From an uncultured Novosphingobium sp. (GTDB lineage Bacteria; Pseudomonadota; Alphaproteobacteria; Sphingomonadales; Sphingomonadaceae): a stretch of DNA of 64,000 nucleotides. The notes below the pieces were generated by a model that did not search any database, was not told the DNA's origin, and saw only the letters and a list, made by a program, of their open reading frames with translations. The stretch's first letter is position 1, and each line of letters starts with the position of its first letter. Below, piece by piece: positions 56,717 through 64,000 of this stretch. The DNA lies in assembly GCA_946886075.1 (NCBI GenBank), contig CAMPHR010000005.1, forward strand, positions 60,329 through 124,328. The letters run 5' to 3'. The translations under genes and the position numbers were made by a program.

Positions 56717-59527
56717 TCAGCCTTTCTTCTGGCGGCGGATTTCTTCACGAACGCTGTGACCCAGCGCATCGGCGACAAGGGCGCCCTGCTCGGCGACGTG
56801 GCGCTTGGCAAGGCCGGTTGCAGGCGATGCAGCCGCCTTGCGCCCCGCATAACGCGCGCGCATCGGGGCCTTGCCTGCCTGAGCCAAGGCTTCCTCGACA
56901 TAGGGCTCTACGAAGAACCACGCGCCATTGTTACGCGGTTCTTCCTGGCACCAGACCACCTCTTCCAGCTTCGTCATGCGCTTGATGCGCGTGGCGAGTG
57001 CCTCGGTGGCGAAGGGATAGATTTGCTCGATGCGCAGGATCTGCACGTCCGTATCCCCGGCGGCATCGCGCGCTTCCATAAGGTCGTAGAACACCTTGCC
57101 CGAGCACAGCACCAACCGCTTGGTATCGGCATCGGCCGCGGCATTGGGGTCGGACAGGATGCGCTTGAAGTGCGTCTCGCCAACAAAGTCCTCAGCTTTG
57201 CTCACCGCCAGCTTGTGCCGCAGCAGCGACTTGGGCGTCATGATGATGAGCGGCTTGCGGAACGGACGCAGCATCTGACGCCGCAGCACGTGGAAATAGT
57301 TGGCCGGGGTCGTGATGTTCGCGACCTGGATGTTCCCCTCCGCGCAAAGCTGGAGGAAGCGCTCGAGGCGGGCCGAGCTATGTTCCGGCCCCTGCCCTTC
57401 ATAGCCATGCGGCAGCAGGCAGACGAGGCCGTTCGACCGCAGCCACTTCGTTTCCGACGAAGCGATATATTGGTCGAACACGATCTGGGCGCCATTGGCG
57501 AAGTCGCCAAACTGCGCTTCCCAAAGCACCAGGCTCTTGGGGTCGGCCAGCGCATAGCCATATTCAAAGCCCAGCACGCCATATTCGGACAGAGGCGAAT
57601 CCAGCACTTCGAACCGGCCGTGCGGGACAGTCGAAAGCGGGATATATTTCTGCTCACTGTCCTGATCGACCCAGACCGCATGACGCTGGCTGAACGTGCC
57701 GCGCCCTGAGTCCTGGCCTGACAGGCGAACGCCATAGCCTTCCGACAGGAGCGATCCGAACGCCAGCGCCTCGCCGGTAGCCCAGTCGAAATTCTCGCTC
57801 GACTTGAACATCTCAGCCTTGGCGTCGATCACGCGCTTCAGCGTCTTGTGGACGTTGAGGCCTTCAGGAACAGTGGTGAGCGTCTTGCCGAGGCTGTCGA
57901 ACAGCTTCTGGCTGATCGCGCTTTCCACATTCTGCCGCGCAGTTTCGGCATCGGCGGGCTTGTGCAGGCCCGACCAGCGGCCTGCGAACCAGTCCGCCTT
58001 GTTGGCCTTGTAGCTCTTTGCGGCTTCGAACTCTTCTTCCAGATGGTTGACGAAGTCGCCCGTCACCTTGCTGACGAAATCATCATCGACCACGCCTTCC
58101 GCCTTCAGCCGCGCCGAATAGACGTCGCTAACCGGCGCGTGCTGGCGAATCTTCGCGTACATCTGCGGCTGGGTGAAGCTCGGCTCGTCACCTTCATTGT
58201 GACCGAATCGGCGGTAGCACCACATGTCGATCACGATGTCGCGATGGAAGGTCTGGCGATATTCGATCGCCAGCTTGCACGCAAAGGTCACTGCTTCCGG
58301 ATCATCGCCGTTGACGTGCAGGATCGGCGCCTGGACACCCTTCGCCACGTCGCTCGGATAAGGCGATCCGCGCGAGAATTGCGGGCTGGTCGTGAAGCCG
58401 ATCTGGTTGTTCACGATGAAGTGGATGCAGCCGCCGGTGTTATAGCCCGACACGCCGGAGAAGCCGAAGCACTCCCACACGATCCCCTGCCCAGCAAAGG
58501 CCGCGTCGCCGTGGATCAGCACGGGCAGCACCTGCTCATGCTTGACCAGGTCATCGCGGAAAGTCTGCTGTGCGCGCACCTTGCCCAGGACGACCGGGTC
58601 AACCGTTTCAAGGTGCGACGGGTTTGGCACCAGCGACATGTGGACCTTTACGCCGTCAAACTCGCGATCGGTCGATGTGCCAAGGTGATATTTGACGTCG
58701 CCTGATCCGCCCACATCTTCAGGGTTCGCGGTACCGCCGGAAAATTCGTGGAAGATGACGCGAAAGCCCTTGGCCATCACATTGGCGAGCACGTTTAGGC
58801 GGCCGCGATGGGCCATGCCATAGACGATCTCACGGATACCGCTCGCGCCGCCATGCTTGATGATGGCCTCAAGCGCCGGAATCATGGACTCGCCGCCATC
58901 GAGACCAAAGCGTTTCGTGCCTACATATTTGCGGCCCAGGAATTTTTCGTACTGCTCGGCGTGAATGACCTTCGCCAAGATCGCCTTCTTGCCCTCGGGC
59001 GTGAAGTGGATTTCCTTGTTCTTGCCCTCCAGCCGCTCCTGGAGGAAGACGCGCTCCTCGACATCGGCGATGTGCATATATTCAAGGCCGACGCTGCCAC
59101 AATAATTGGCGCGCAGGATCGCGACGATCTCAGCGACCGTCGCATATTGCAGCCCCAAGGAACCGCCGAGATAGATCTTCTTCTGCAGATCGTTGAGGCC
59201 ATGATATTCCGGCGTCAGATCGGCAGGCAGCTCGCGTTGGACGAGGCCCAAGGGATCGAGATTGGCCGCAAGATGGCCACGCACGCGATAGGTACGGATC
59301 AGCAGCTGAGCACGGATCGCGTCGTCTGCCGCGCTGACCGCATCGGCGTCCGAGACAGGCTTGCCAGCAGATTTGGCAGCAGCCTTCACCGCCACCTGCA
59401 TCTGCGTCGGGTCGAGCGCACCAGTCAGGTCATCGGTGTCCGACAGCGGCCAATTGGGACGCGCCCAGCTCGGCCCGCGTTCCGTTTCAAAGTCCTGGTT
59501 CTCGTAACCCATGTCTTCAAGTCCCAT
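56717..59527 (-). CDS. sucA: 2-oxoglutarate dehydrogenase E1
   Basis: A 936-residue thiamine-diphosphate enzyme that decarboxylates 2-oxoglutarate. Family blocks include [19 protein letters not shown] near the centre, the [14 protein letters not shown] stretch with ThDP/Mg ligands, and the C-terminal [13 protein letters not shown]. It starts 73 bases after sucD ends; a strong hairpin lies in that gap. Confidence 0.97.
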   Translation of the reverse strand: MGLEDMGYENQDFETERGPSWARPNWPLSDTDDLTGALDPTQMQVAVKAAAKSAGKPVSDADAVSAADDAIRAQLLIRTYRVRGHLAANLDPLGLVQRELPADLTPEYHGLNDLQKKIYLGGSLGLQYATVAEIVAILRANYCGSVGLEYMHIADVEERVFLQERLEGKNKEIHFTPEGKKAILAKVIHAEQYEKFLGRKYVGTKRFGLDGGESMIPALEAIIKHGGASGIREIVYGMAHRGRLNVLANVMAKGFRVIFHEFSGGTANPEDVGGSGDVKYHLGTSTDREFDGVKVHMSLVPNPSHLETVDPVVLGKVRAQQTFRDDLVKHEQVLPVLIHGDAAFAGQGIVWECFGFSGVSGYNTGGCIHFIVNNQIGFTTSPQFSRGSPYPSDVAKGVQAPILHVNGDDPEAVTFACKLAIEYRQTFHRDIVIDMWCYRRFGHNEGDEPSFTQPQMYAKIRQHAPVSDVYSARLKAEGVVDDDFVSKVTGDFVNHLEEEFEAAKSYKANKADWFAGRWSGLHKPADAETARQNVESAISQKLFDSLGKTLTTVPEGLNVHKTLKRVIDAKAEMFKSSENFDWATGEALAFGSLLSEGYGVRLSGQDSGRGTFSQRHAVWVDQDSEQKYIPLSTVPHGRFEVLDSPLSEYGVLGFEYGYALADPKSLVLWEAQFGDFANGAQIVFDQYIASSETKWLRSNGLVCLLPHGYEGQGPEHSSARLERFLQLCAEGNIQVANITTPANYFHVLRRQMLRPFRKPLIIMTPKSLLRHKLAVSKAEDFVGETHFKRILSDPNAAADADTKRLVLCSGKVFYDLMEARDAAGDTDVQILRIEQIYPFATEALATRIKRMTKLEEVVWCQEEPRNNGAWFFVEPYVEEALAQAGKAPMRARYAGRKAAASPATGLAKRHVAEQGALVADALGHSVREEIRRQKKG

Positions 59528-59557
59528 GCCGACCGCGTGCAGTCGCGGAGCGGGGTA

Positions 59558-59590
59558 ACAAGCGGCCGGGGTGCAGCCCGGCCGCCTTGT
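59558..59590 (-). terminator. Intra-operon hairpin between sucD and sucA
   Basis: A 13-pair stem with one bulge (ACAAGCGGCCGGG / CCCGGCCGC-C-TTGT) and a six-base loop. On the minus strand it is followed by ACCCCGC rather than a T-run, so it is more likely an mRNA processing or attenuation element than a full stop. Confidence 0.5.
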
Positions 59591-59600
59591 CCGTTCTGCG

Positions 59601-60485
59601 TTAGCCCTTCAGGACTTCGACGAGCGTCGAGCCCAGTTCGGACGGGCTGGCCGCAACCTTGATCCCGGCCGCTTCCATCGCCGCAATCTTGCTTTCCGCG
59701 TCGCCCTTGCCGCCCGACACGATCGCACCGGCATGGCCCATGCGGCGGCCCGGAGGCGCCGTGCGGCCAGCGATGAAACCAGCCATCGGCTTCTTGCGGC
59801 CGCGCTTGGCTTCGTCGATCAGGAATTGAGCCGCCTGCTCTTCCGCGTCGCCGCCGATTTCACCGATCATGATGATCGATTCGGTCGCGTCGTCAGCCAG
59901 GAACAGTTCCAGCACGTCGATGAAGTTGGTGCCGTTGACCGGATCGCCGCCGATGCCGACCGCGGTGGTCTGGCCCAGGCCCGCATTGGTGGTCTGGAAC
60001 ACGGCTTCATAAGTGAGCGTACCGGAGCGCGACACGACGCCGACCGAACCCTTGGAGAAGATCGAACCGGGCATGATGCCGATCTTGCATTCATTGGGGG
60101 TCAGGACGCCGGGGCAGTTCGGGCCGATCAGGCGCGACTTGCTGCCGGACAGGGCGCGCTTCACGCGAACCATGTCGAGAACCGGAATGCCTTCGGTGAT
60201 GCAGACAATCAGCGGGATTTCCGCGTCGATCGCTTCCAGGATCGAGTCCGCGGCGAATGGCGGCGGAACATAGATGACCGACGCGTCAGCGCCCGTCTTC
60301 GACTTGGCTTCCGCGACAGTGTCGTACATCGGCAGGCCGATATGGCTCGTGCCACCCTTGCCCGGCGTGACGCCCGCGACCATCTGCGTGCCATAGGCCA
60401 GCGCCTGCTCGGTGTGGAAGGTGCCGGTGGCGCCGGTCATACCCTGGGTGATGACCTTGGTGTTCTTGTTCACCAGAATGGACAT
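59601..60485 (-). CDS. sucD: Succinyl-CoA synthetase subunit alpha
   Basis: A 294-residue alpha subunit. It starts [20 protein letters not shown], has a CoA-binding GVTPGKGG block, and the phosphorylated His in [15 protein letters not shown]. The beta subunit gene sucC, usually directly upstream, is absent: mdh precedes sucD here. Confidence 0.97.
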   Translation of the reverse strand: MSILVNKNTKVITQGMTGATGTFHTEQALAYGTQMVAGVTPGKGGTSHIGLPMYDTVAEAKSKTGADASVIYVPPPFAADSILEAIDAEIPLIVCITEGIPVLDMVRVKRALSGSKSRLIGPNCPGVLTPNECKIGIMPGSIFSKGSVGVVSRSGTLTYEAVFQTTNAGLGQTTAVGIGGDPVNGTNFIDVLELFLADDATESIIMIGEIGGDAEEQAAQFLIDEAKRGRKKPMAGFIAGRTAPPGRRMGHAGAIVSGGKGDAESKIAAMEAAGIKVAASPSELGSTLVEVLKG

Positions 60486-60536
60486 GTCAGTCCCTTTACA
60501 TTCTGTGGACGTGGCACTTCAGGTGAAAGGCAGCAT

Positions 60537-60563
60537 GTCCCAGGCTGCTCACTCACCTGGGAC
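60537..60563. other. Hairpin between mdh and sucD
   Basis: GTCCCAGG / CCTGGGAC, eight perfect pairs with an 11-base loop, lies in the 99-base gap where sucC would be expected. No T-run. Confidence 0.4.
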
Positions 60564-60584
60564 GCACTGGTGCAGCTTTTTGGC

Positions 60585-61553
<969 letters not shown>

Positions 61554-61649
61554 TCATCCTCCAAGCATGGAAAATTGGAATTGCCCGCCCGCTTAGGCCG
61601 ATCTCATTAATGATTCAACCAACTAAACGGGCTCTGGCGGATTTATCTT

Positions 61650-61664
61650 TGCAATTCATTCGCA
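61650..61664. promoter_or_regulatory. Candidate Fur box upstream of mdh
   Basis: TGCAATTCATTCGCA is a near palindrome that fits the alphaproteobacterial Fur pattern with one mismatch. A further half-site TTGCA follows at 61666-61670. Thirteen of 15 bases match the site between bfd and bfr. Confidence 0.45.
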
Positions 61665-61742
61665 GTTGCATTAATAGCGTTTTCGCCCCTGTTTGTTACG
61701 CGCTTCTACCCTGGCGCTGACTTGTCCCGCAGCGGCCACCTG

Positions 61743-61774
61743 CCGGGCGCTTCCTTTCAGAAGGAAGCGCCCGG
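61743..61774 (-). terminator. Long perfect hairpin after zapE
   Basis: A perfect 14-base stem CCGGGCGCTTCCTT / AAGGAAGCGCCCGG closes on the tetraloop TCAG, 47 bases past the zapE stop. Neither side has a T-run, but it separates zapE from the mdh promoter region and probably ends or protects the zapE message. Confidence 0.55.
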
Positions 61775-61820
61775 GCCATTTCCCATGCGATGAATGAGTG
61801 TTGCGACGCGCCGAGCGGCG

Positions 61821-62933
61821 CTATTTCGGGCCGTGGCCGAGGGCGAGATAATCGTCCGACTGCATTTCCATCAGCCGGGATACCGTGCGTTCGAATTCGA
61901 AGGCCCCGTCTCCGCTGGGATAAAGCTGCGCGGGCTCCGCGTCGGCCGATGCGAGCAGCTTGACCTTATATTCGTAGAGCGCGTCGATCAGCGTGACGAA
62001 GCGTGCGGCTTCATTGCGGTTCTCCGGCCCCAATAGCGGGATGCCGACGATGATCACGGTATGAAAGCGCCGCGCGATCGCCAGATAATCAGGTGCGCCC
62101 CGCGCCTCTGCGCACAGGCGCTTGAAGGAAAAGACCGCCACCCCCTTCAGGCTCTTGGGCACATGCAAGGTGCGGCCACCCTGCACCACTATGTCCTCTG
62201 CAGGAACCTTCGCCCGGTTTTCCACGGGGTAGTCGGTGAGGCGGAAGAAGGCGTCGGACAGGGCCTTGGTCGCGTCAGGACCGTTGGGCGAATGCCAAAG
62301 CTGCGCATCGCCCAACCGGTCCAGGCGATAGTCGGTGGGCCCGTCCAGCGTCAGGACATCCAGCCGATCCTTGATCAGGTCGATGAACGGCAGGAATAGC
62401 TGGCGATTGAGGCCGTCCTTGTAGAGTTCATCCGGCGCACGGTTGGAGGTCGTGACGACCGTCACGCGCCGGTCGAGCAGGCCGGTGAACAGGCGCGACA
62501 TGATGGCAGCGTCGGCCATGTTGTTCACGACCATCTCGTCAAAGCAGAGCAGCCGCGCCTCTTCGGCGAGCGAGTCCACCAAGGGCGGGATGGGATCGCC
62601 CTTTTCCGCCTTGCGCACCTCCGCGAGCCGCGCATGGACGTCGAGCATGAATTCATGGAAGTGGGCGCGCTTCTTGCGCTTGACCTGAACGGTGTCGAAG
62701 AACAGGTCCATCAGCATCGACTTGCCCCGGCCGACCCCTCCCCACATGTAGAGGCCGCGCGGCGGTTCGGGCGCTTTCCGCAGCAACTTCCACAGGGTCG
62801 ATCCGCGTGGCGGGGCTGCTTCCAACTCCTGCTGAAGCCCATTCAGCCGCACTGCGGCGGCCTGCTGATCAGGATCGGGGCGCAATTCCCCGGCCGCGAC
62901 GAGCGCGTGATAACGCTCGATCACGCTGCTCAT
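61821..62933 (-). CDS. zapE: Cell division protein ZapE (AFG1-like ATPase)
   Basis: A 370-residue P-loop ATPase. Walker A is GGVGRGKSMLMD, Walker B is LLCFDEMVV, and VVTTSNRAPDELYKDGL is the sensor region. ZapE acts at the Z-ring during constriction in proteobacteria. Its ATG overlaps the thioesterase stop by four bases, so it is in the sdhB-thioesterase-zapE unit. A longer open frame upstream is not used. Confidence 0.93.
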   Translation of the reverse strand: MSSVIERYHALVAAGELRPDPDQQAAAVRLNGLQQELEAAPPRGSTLWKLLRKAPEPPRGLYMWGGVGRGKSMLMDLFFDTVQVKRKKRAHFHEFMLDVHARLAEVRKAEKGDPIPPLVDSLAEEARLLCFDEMVVNNMADAAIMSRLFTGLLDRRVTVVTTSNRAPDELYKDGLNRQLFLPFIDLIKDRLDVLTLDGPTDYRLDRLGDAQLWHSPNGPDATKALSDAFFRLTDYPVENRAKVPAEDIVVQGGRTLHVPKSLKGVAVFSFKRLCAEARGAPDYLAIARRFHTVIIVGIPLLGPENRNEAARFVTLIDALYEYKVKLLASADAEPAQLYPSGDGAFEFERTVSRLMEMQSDDYLALGHGPK

Positions 62934-63391
62934 TTGGGGACCGGCACCTTGCGCACGGTAGCAGTCGAGGATGCGACGAGCCCGTCGCCCTGATGCAGCG
63001 TCAGCCGCATGAAAAACAGCCGACCGGTTTCCTGCAAAACCTCGACGTCGGCGCGCAGCGGCTGGCCGACTTTGCCGGCGCCGCAATATTGCATGGAAAG
63101 ATCAACAGTGACGGCTGCCGCCTGCTCGGGACGCCCCATGGCCGCCAACGCCGCGAAATAGGCATGGTCAGCAAAGGCCGCGAGAAAACCGCCATGCAGC
63201 GCGCCGTTGCGATTGGCGTGCGACGGGCGGGTTTCCAGCATCACCGTGGCACGGCGATCGCCATCGCCTTGCGAATAGCTGGGTCCGACCGATGTGCCGA
63301 GGAATGTGTCCGGAACCGGATCACTCCAGCGTAGCCAGTCAGCCCAAGGGCCTTCCAGCACCAGGCTTACAGGGCCAGCATCACCGCTCAC
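62930..63391 (-). CDS. PaaI-type hotdog thioesterase
   Basis: A 153-residue acyl-CoA thioesterase. The HANRNGALHGGFLAAFADHA block holds the HGG motif and active Asp of the PaaI group. Substrate is likely an aryl- or medium-chain acyl-CoA but is not known. It starts four bases after sdhB ends and overlaps zapE. Confidence 0.9.
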   Translation of the reverse strand: MSGDAGPVSLVLEGPWADWLRWSDPVPDTFLGTSVGPSYSQGDGDRRATVMLETRPSHANRNGALHGGFLAAFADHAYFAALAAMGRPEQAAAVTVDLSMQYCGAGKVGQPLRADVEVLQETGRLFFMRLTLHQGDGLVASSTATVRKVPVPK

Positions 63392-63395
63392 TGCA

Positions 63396-64000
63396 TCAAA
63401 GCTGCCGTTCGACCATCATCTTCTTGGTCTCCGCGATCGCCTTGGCAGGGCTGAGGCCCTTGGGGCAGACATTCGCGCAGTTCATGATGGTGTGGCAGCG
63501 ATAGAGGCGGAAGGGATCTTCCAGCTCATCCAGGCGCTCGCCCGTATATTCGTCACGGCTGTCGGCCAGCCAGCGATAGGCTTGAAGCAGGATCGCCGGG
63601 CCAAGGAATTTGTCGGAGTTCCACCAGTAGCTGGGGCAGCTGGTCGAGCAGCAGGCACAGAGGATGCACTCGTAAAGGCCATCCAGCTTTTCGCGGTCGG
63701 CGGGCGACTGAAGCCGCTCCTTGCCGCTGGGCGCGGGGCTGACGGTTTGCAGCCACGGCTTGATCGAGCTGTACTGCGCGTAGAAATGGGTGAAATCGGG
63801 AACGAGGTCCTTGATCACGTCCATGTGCGGCAGCGGCGTGATGCGCACTTCCTTGCCCGCGCAATCCTCGATCGCGGTGGTGCAGGCGAGGCCGTTCTTG
63901 CCGTCCATGTTCATCGAACAGGAGCCGCAGATACCTTCACGGCACGAACGGCGGAAGGTCAGCGTCGGATCATATTCATTCTTGATCTTCAGCAGCGCGT
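63396..64000 (-). CDS. sdhB: Succinate dehydrogenase iron-sulfur subunit (5' end beyond the window)
   Basis: About 201 C-terminal residues are visible; the frame stays open to the last base. The 2Fe-2S ligands are in [16 protein letters not shown], and the 4Fe-4S and 3Fe-4S ligands are in [16 protein letters not shown] and [15 protein letters not shown]. It carries electrons from SdhA flavin to quinone in complex II at the inner membrane. The rest of sdh must lie beyond 64000. Confidence 0.97.
   Translation of the reverse strand, partial: ALLKIKNEYDPTLTFRRSCREGICGSCSMNMDGKNGLACTTAIEDCAGKEVRITPLPHMDVIKDLVPDFTHFYAQYSSIKPWLQTVSPAPSGKERLQSPADREKLDGLYECILCACCSTSCPSYWWNSDKFLGPAILLQAYRWLADSRDEYTGERLDELEDPFRLYRCHTIMNCANVCPKGLSPAKAIAETKKMMVERQL

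Noticed and set aside
63396..63914. Reading sdhB as a short 172-residue truncated gene
   Set aside because: The same frame continues through [10 protein letters not shown] to the window edge, so it is cut by the window, not broken.

Overview
The window is GC-rich, gene-dense chromosomal DNA from an alphaproteobacterium, most likely a sphingomonad (Sphingobium/Sphingomonas type). The reasons are the protein families (DUF2171 and DUF4242 proteins, paired Flp pilins, a fused GNAT/nitrilase), the gene orders, a mdh-sucD-sucA-sucB-lpd operon, sphingomonad-type palindromic intergenic repeats, and a bamA-skp-fabZ block without lpxD, lpxA or lpxB, as expected for a lineage that uses glycosphingolipids instead of LPS. 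No genome identification could be run. There are about 65 protein genes, one tRNA-Ala, no rRNA, no CRISPR array, no insertion sequence and no prophage. No intergenic gap exceeds 300 bases; the largest (61548-61820) holds a strong hairpin and a candidate Fur site.

Layout. 1-2218: 3' part of a PQQ sugar dehydrogenase and a Tat-exported serine hydrolase. 2307-5283 (minus): tpiA-secG-pyrG. 5460-8937 (plus): PpiD-like foldase and trpE. 8938-10786 (minus): DUF4242, extensin-like and NUDIX genes. 10845-12527: tRNA-Ala(CGC), a stress-type DUF2171 protein and a DUF486 membrane protein. 12540-16192 (minus): xseB-ispA-coaD-cyclophilin-queA. 16364-21620: lipoprotein, DUF805, purL, a BioC-like methyltransferase and DUF418. 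21675-22486: bfd-bfr iron storage. 22524-23479: mutT and two Flp pilins. 23553-28993 (minus): small membrane protein, secreted unknown, xerD, accA, M48 protease. 29076-30724 (plus): aroK-aroB.

30957-42401 (minus) is the translation/envelope run rpsB-tsf-pyrH-frr-uppS-cdsA-dxr-rseP-bamA-skp-fabZ-rpmE. A small membrane protein gene divergent from rpsB (42611-42868) has a textbook LexA-regulated promoter. 42874-44381 (minus) makes phosphatidylethanolamine (psd-pssA). Then come icd, the GNAT/nitrilase fusion, an odd Fe(II) oxygenase-like gene, a KTSC protein, the amino-sugar cluster glmU-phosphoesterase-glmS, and gph. 53920-64000 (minus) is a TCA-cycle run: sdhB-thioesterase-zapE, then mdh-sucD-sucA-sucB-lpd. 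With icd nearby, most of the oxidative TCA arm lies in 20 kb.

Most of the window is core housekeeping. The signals I rate most worth following are the SOS-controlled small membrane protein at 42.5 kb (a possible cell-division checkpoint peptide), the oxygenase-like protein at 47.5-48.6 kb that keeps the metal triad but lacks the usual co-substrate arginine, and two near-identical Fur-type palindromes, one between bfd and bfr and one upstream of mdh.
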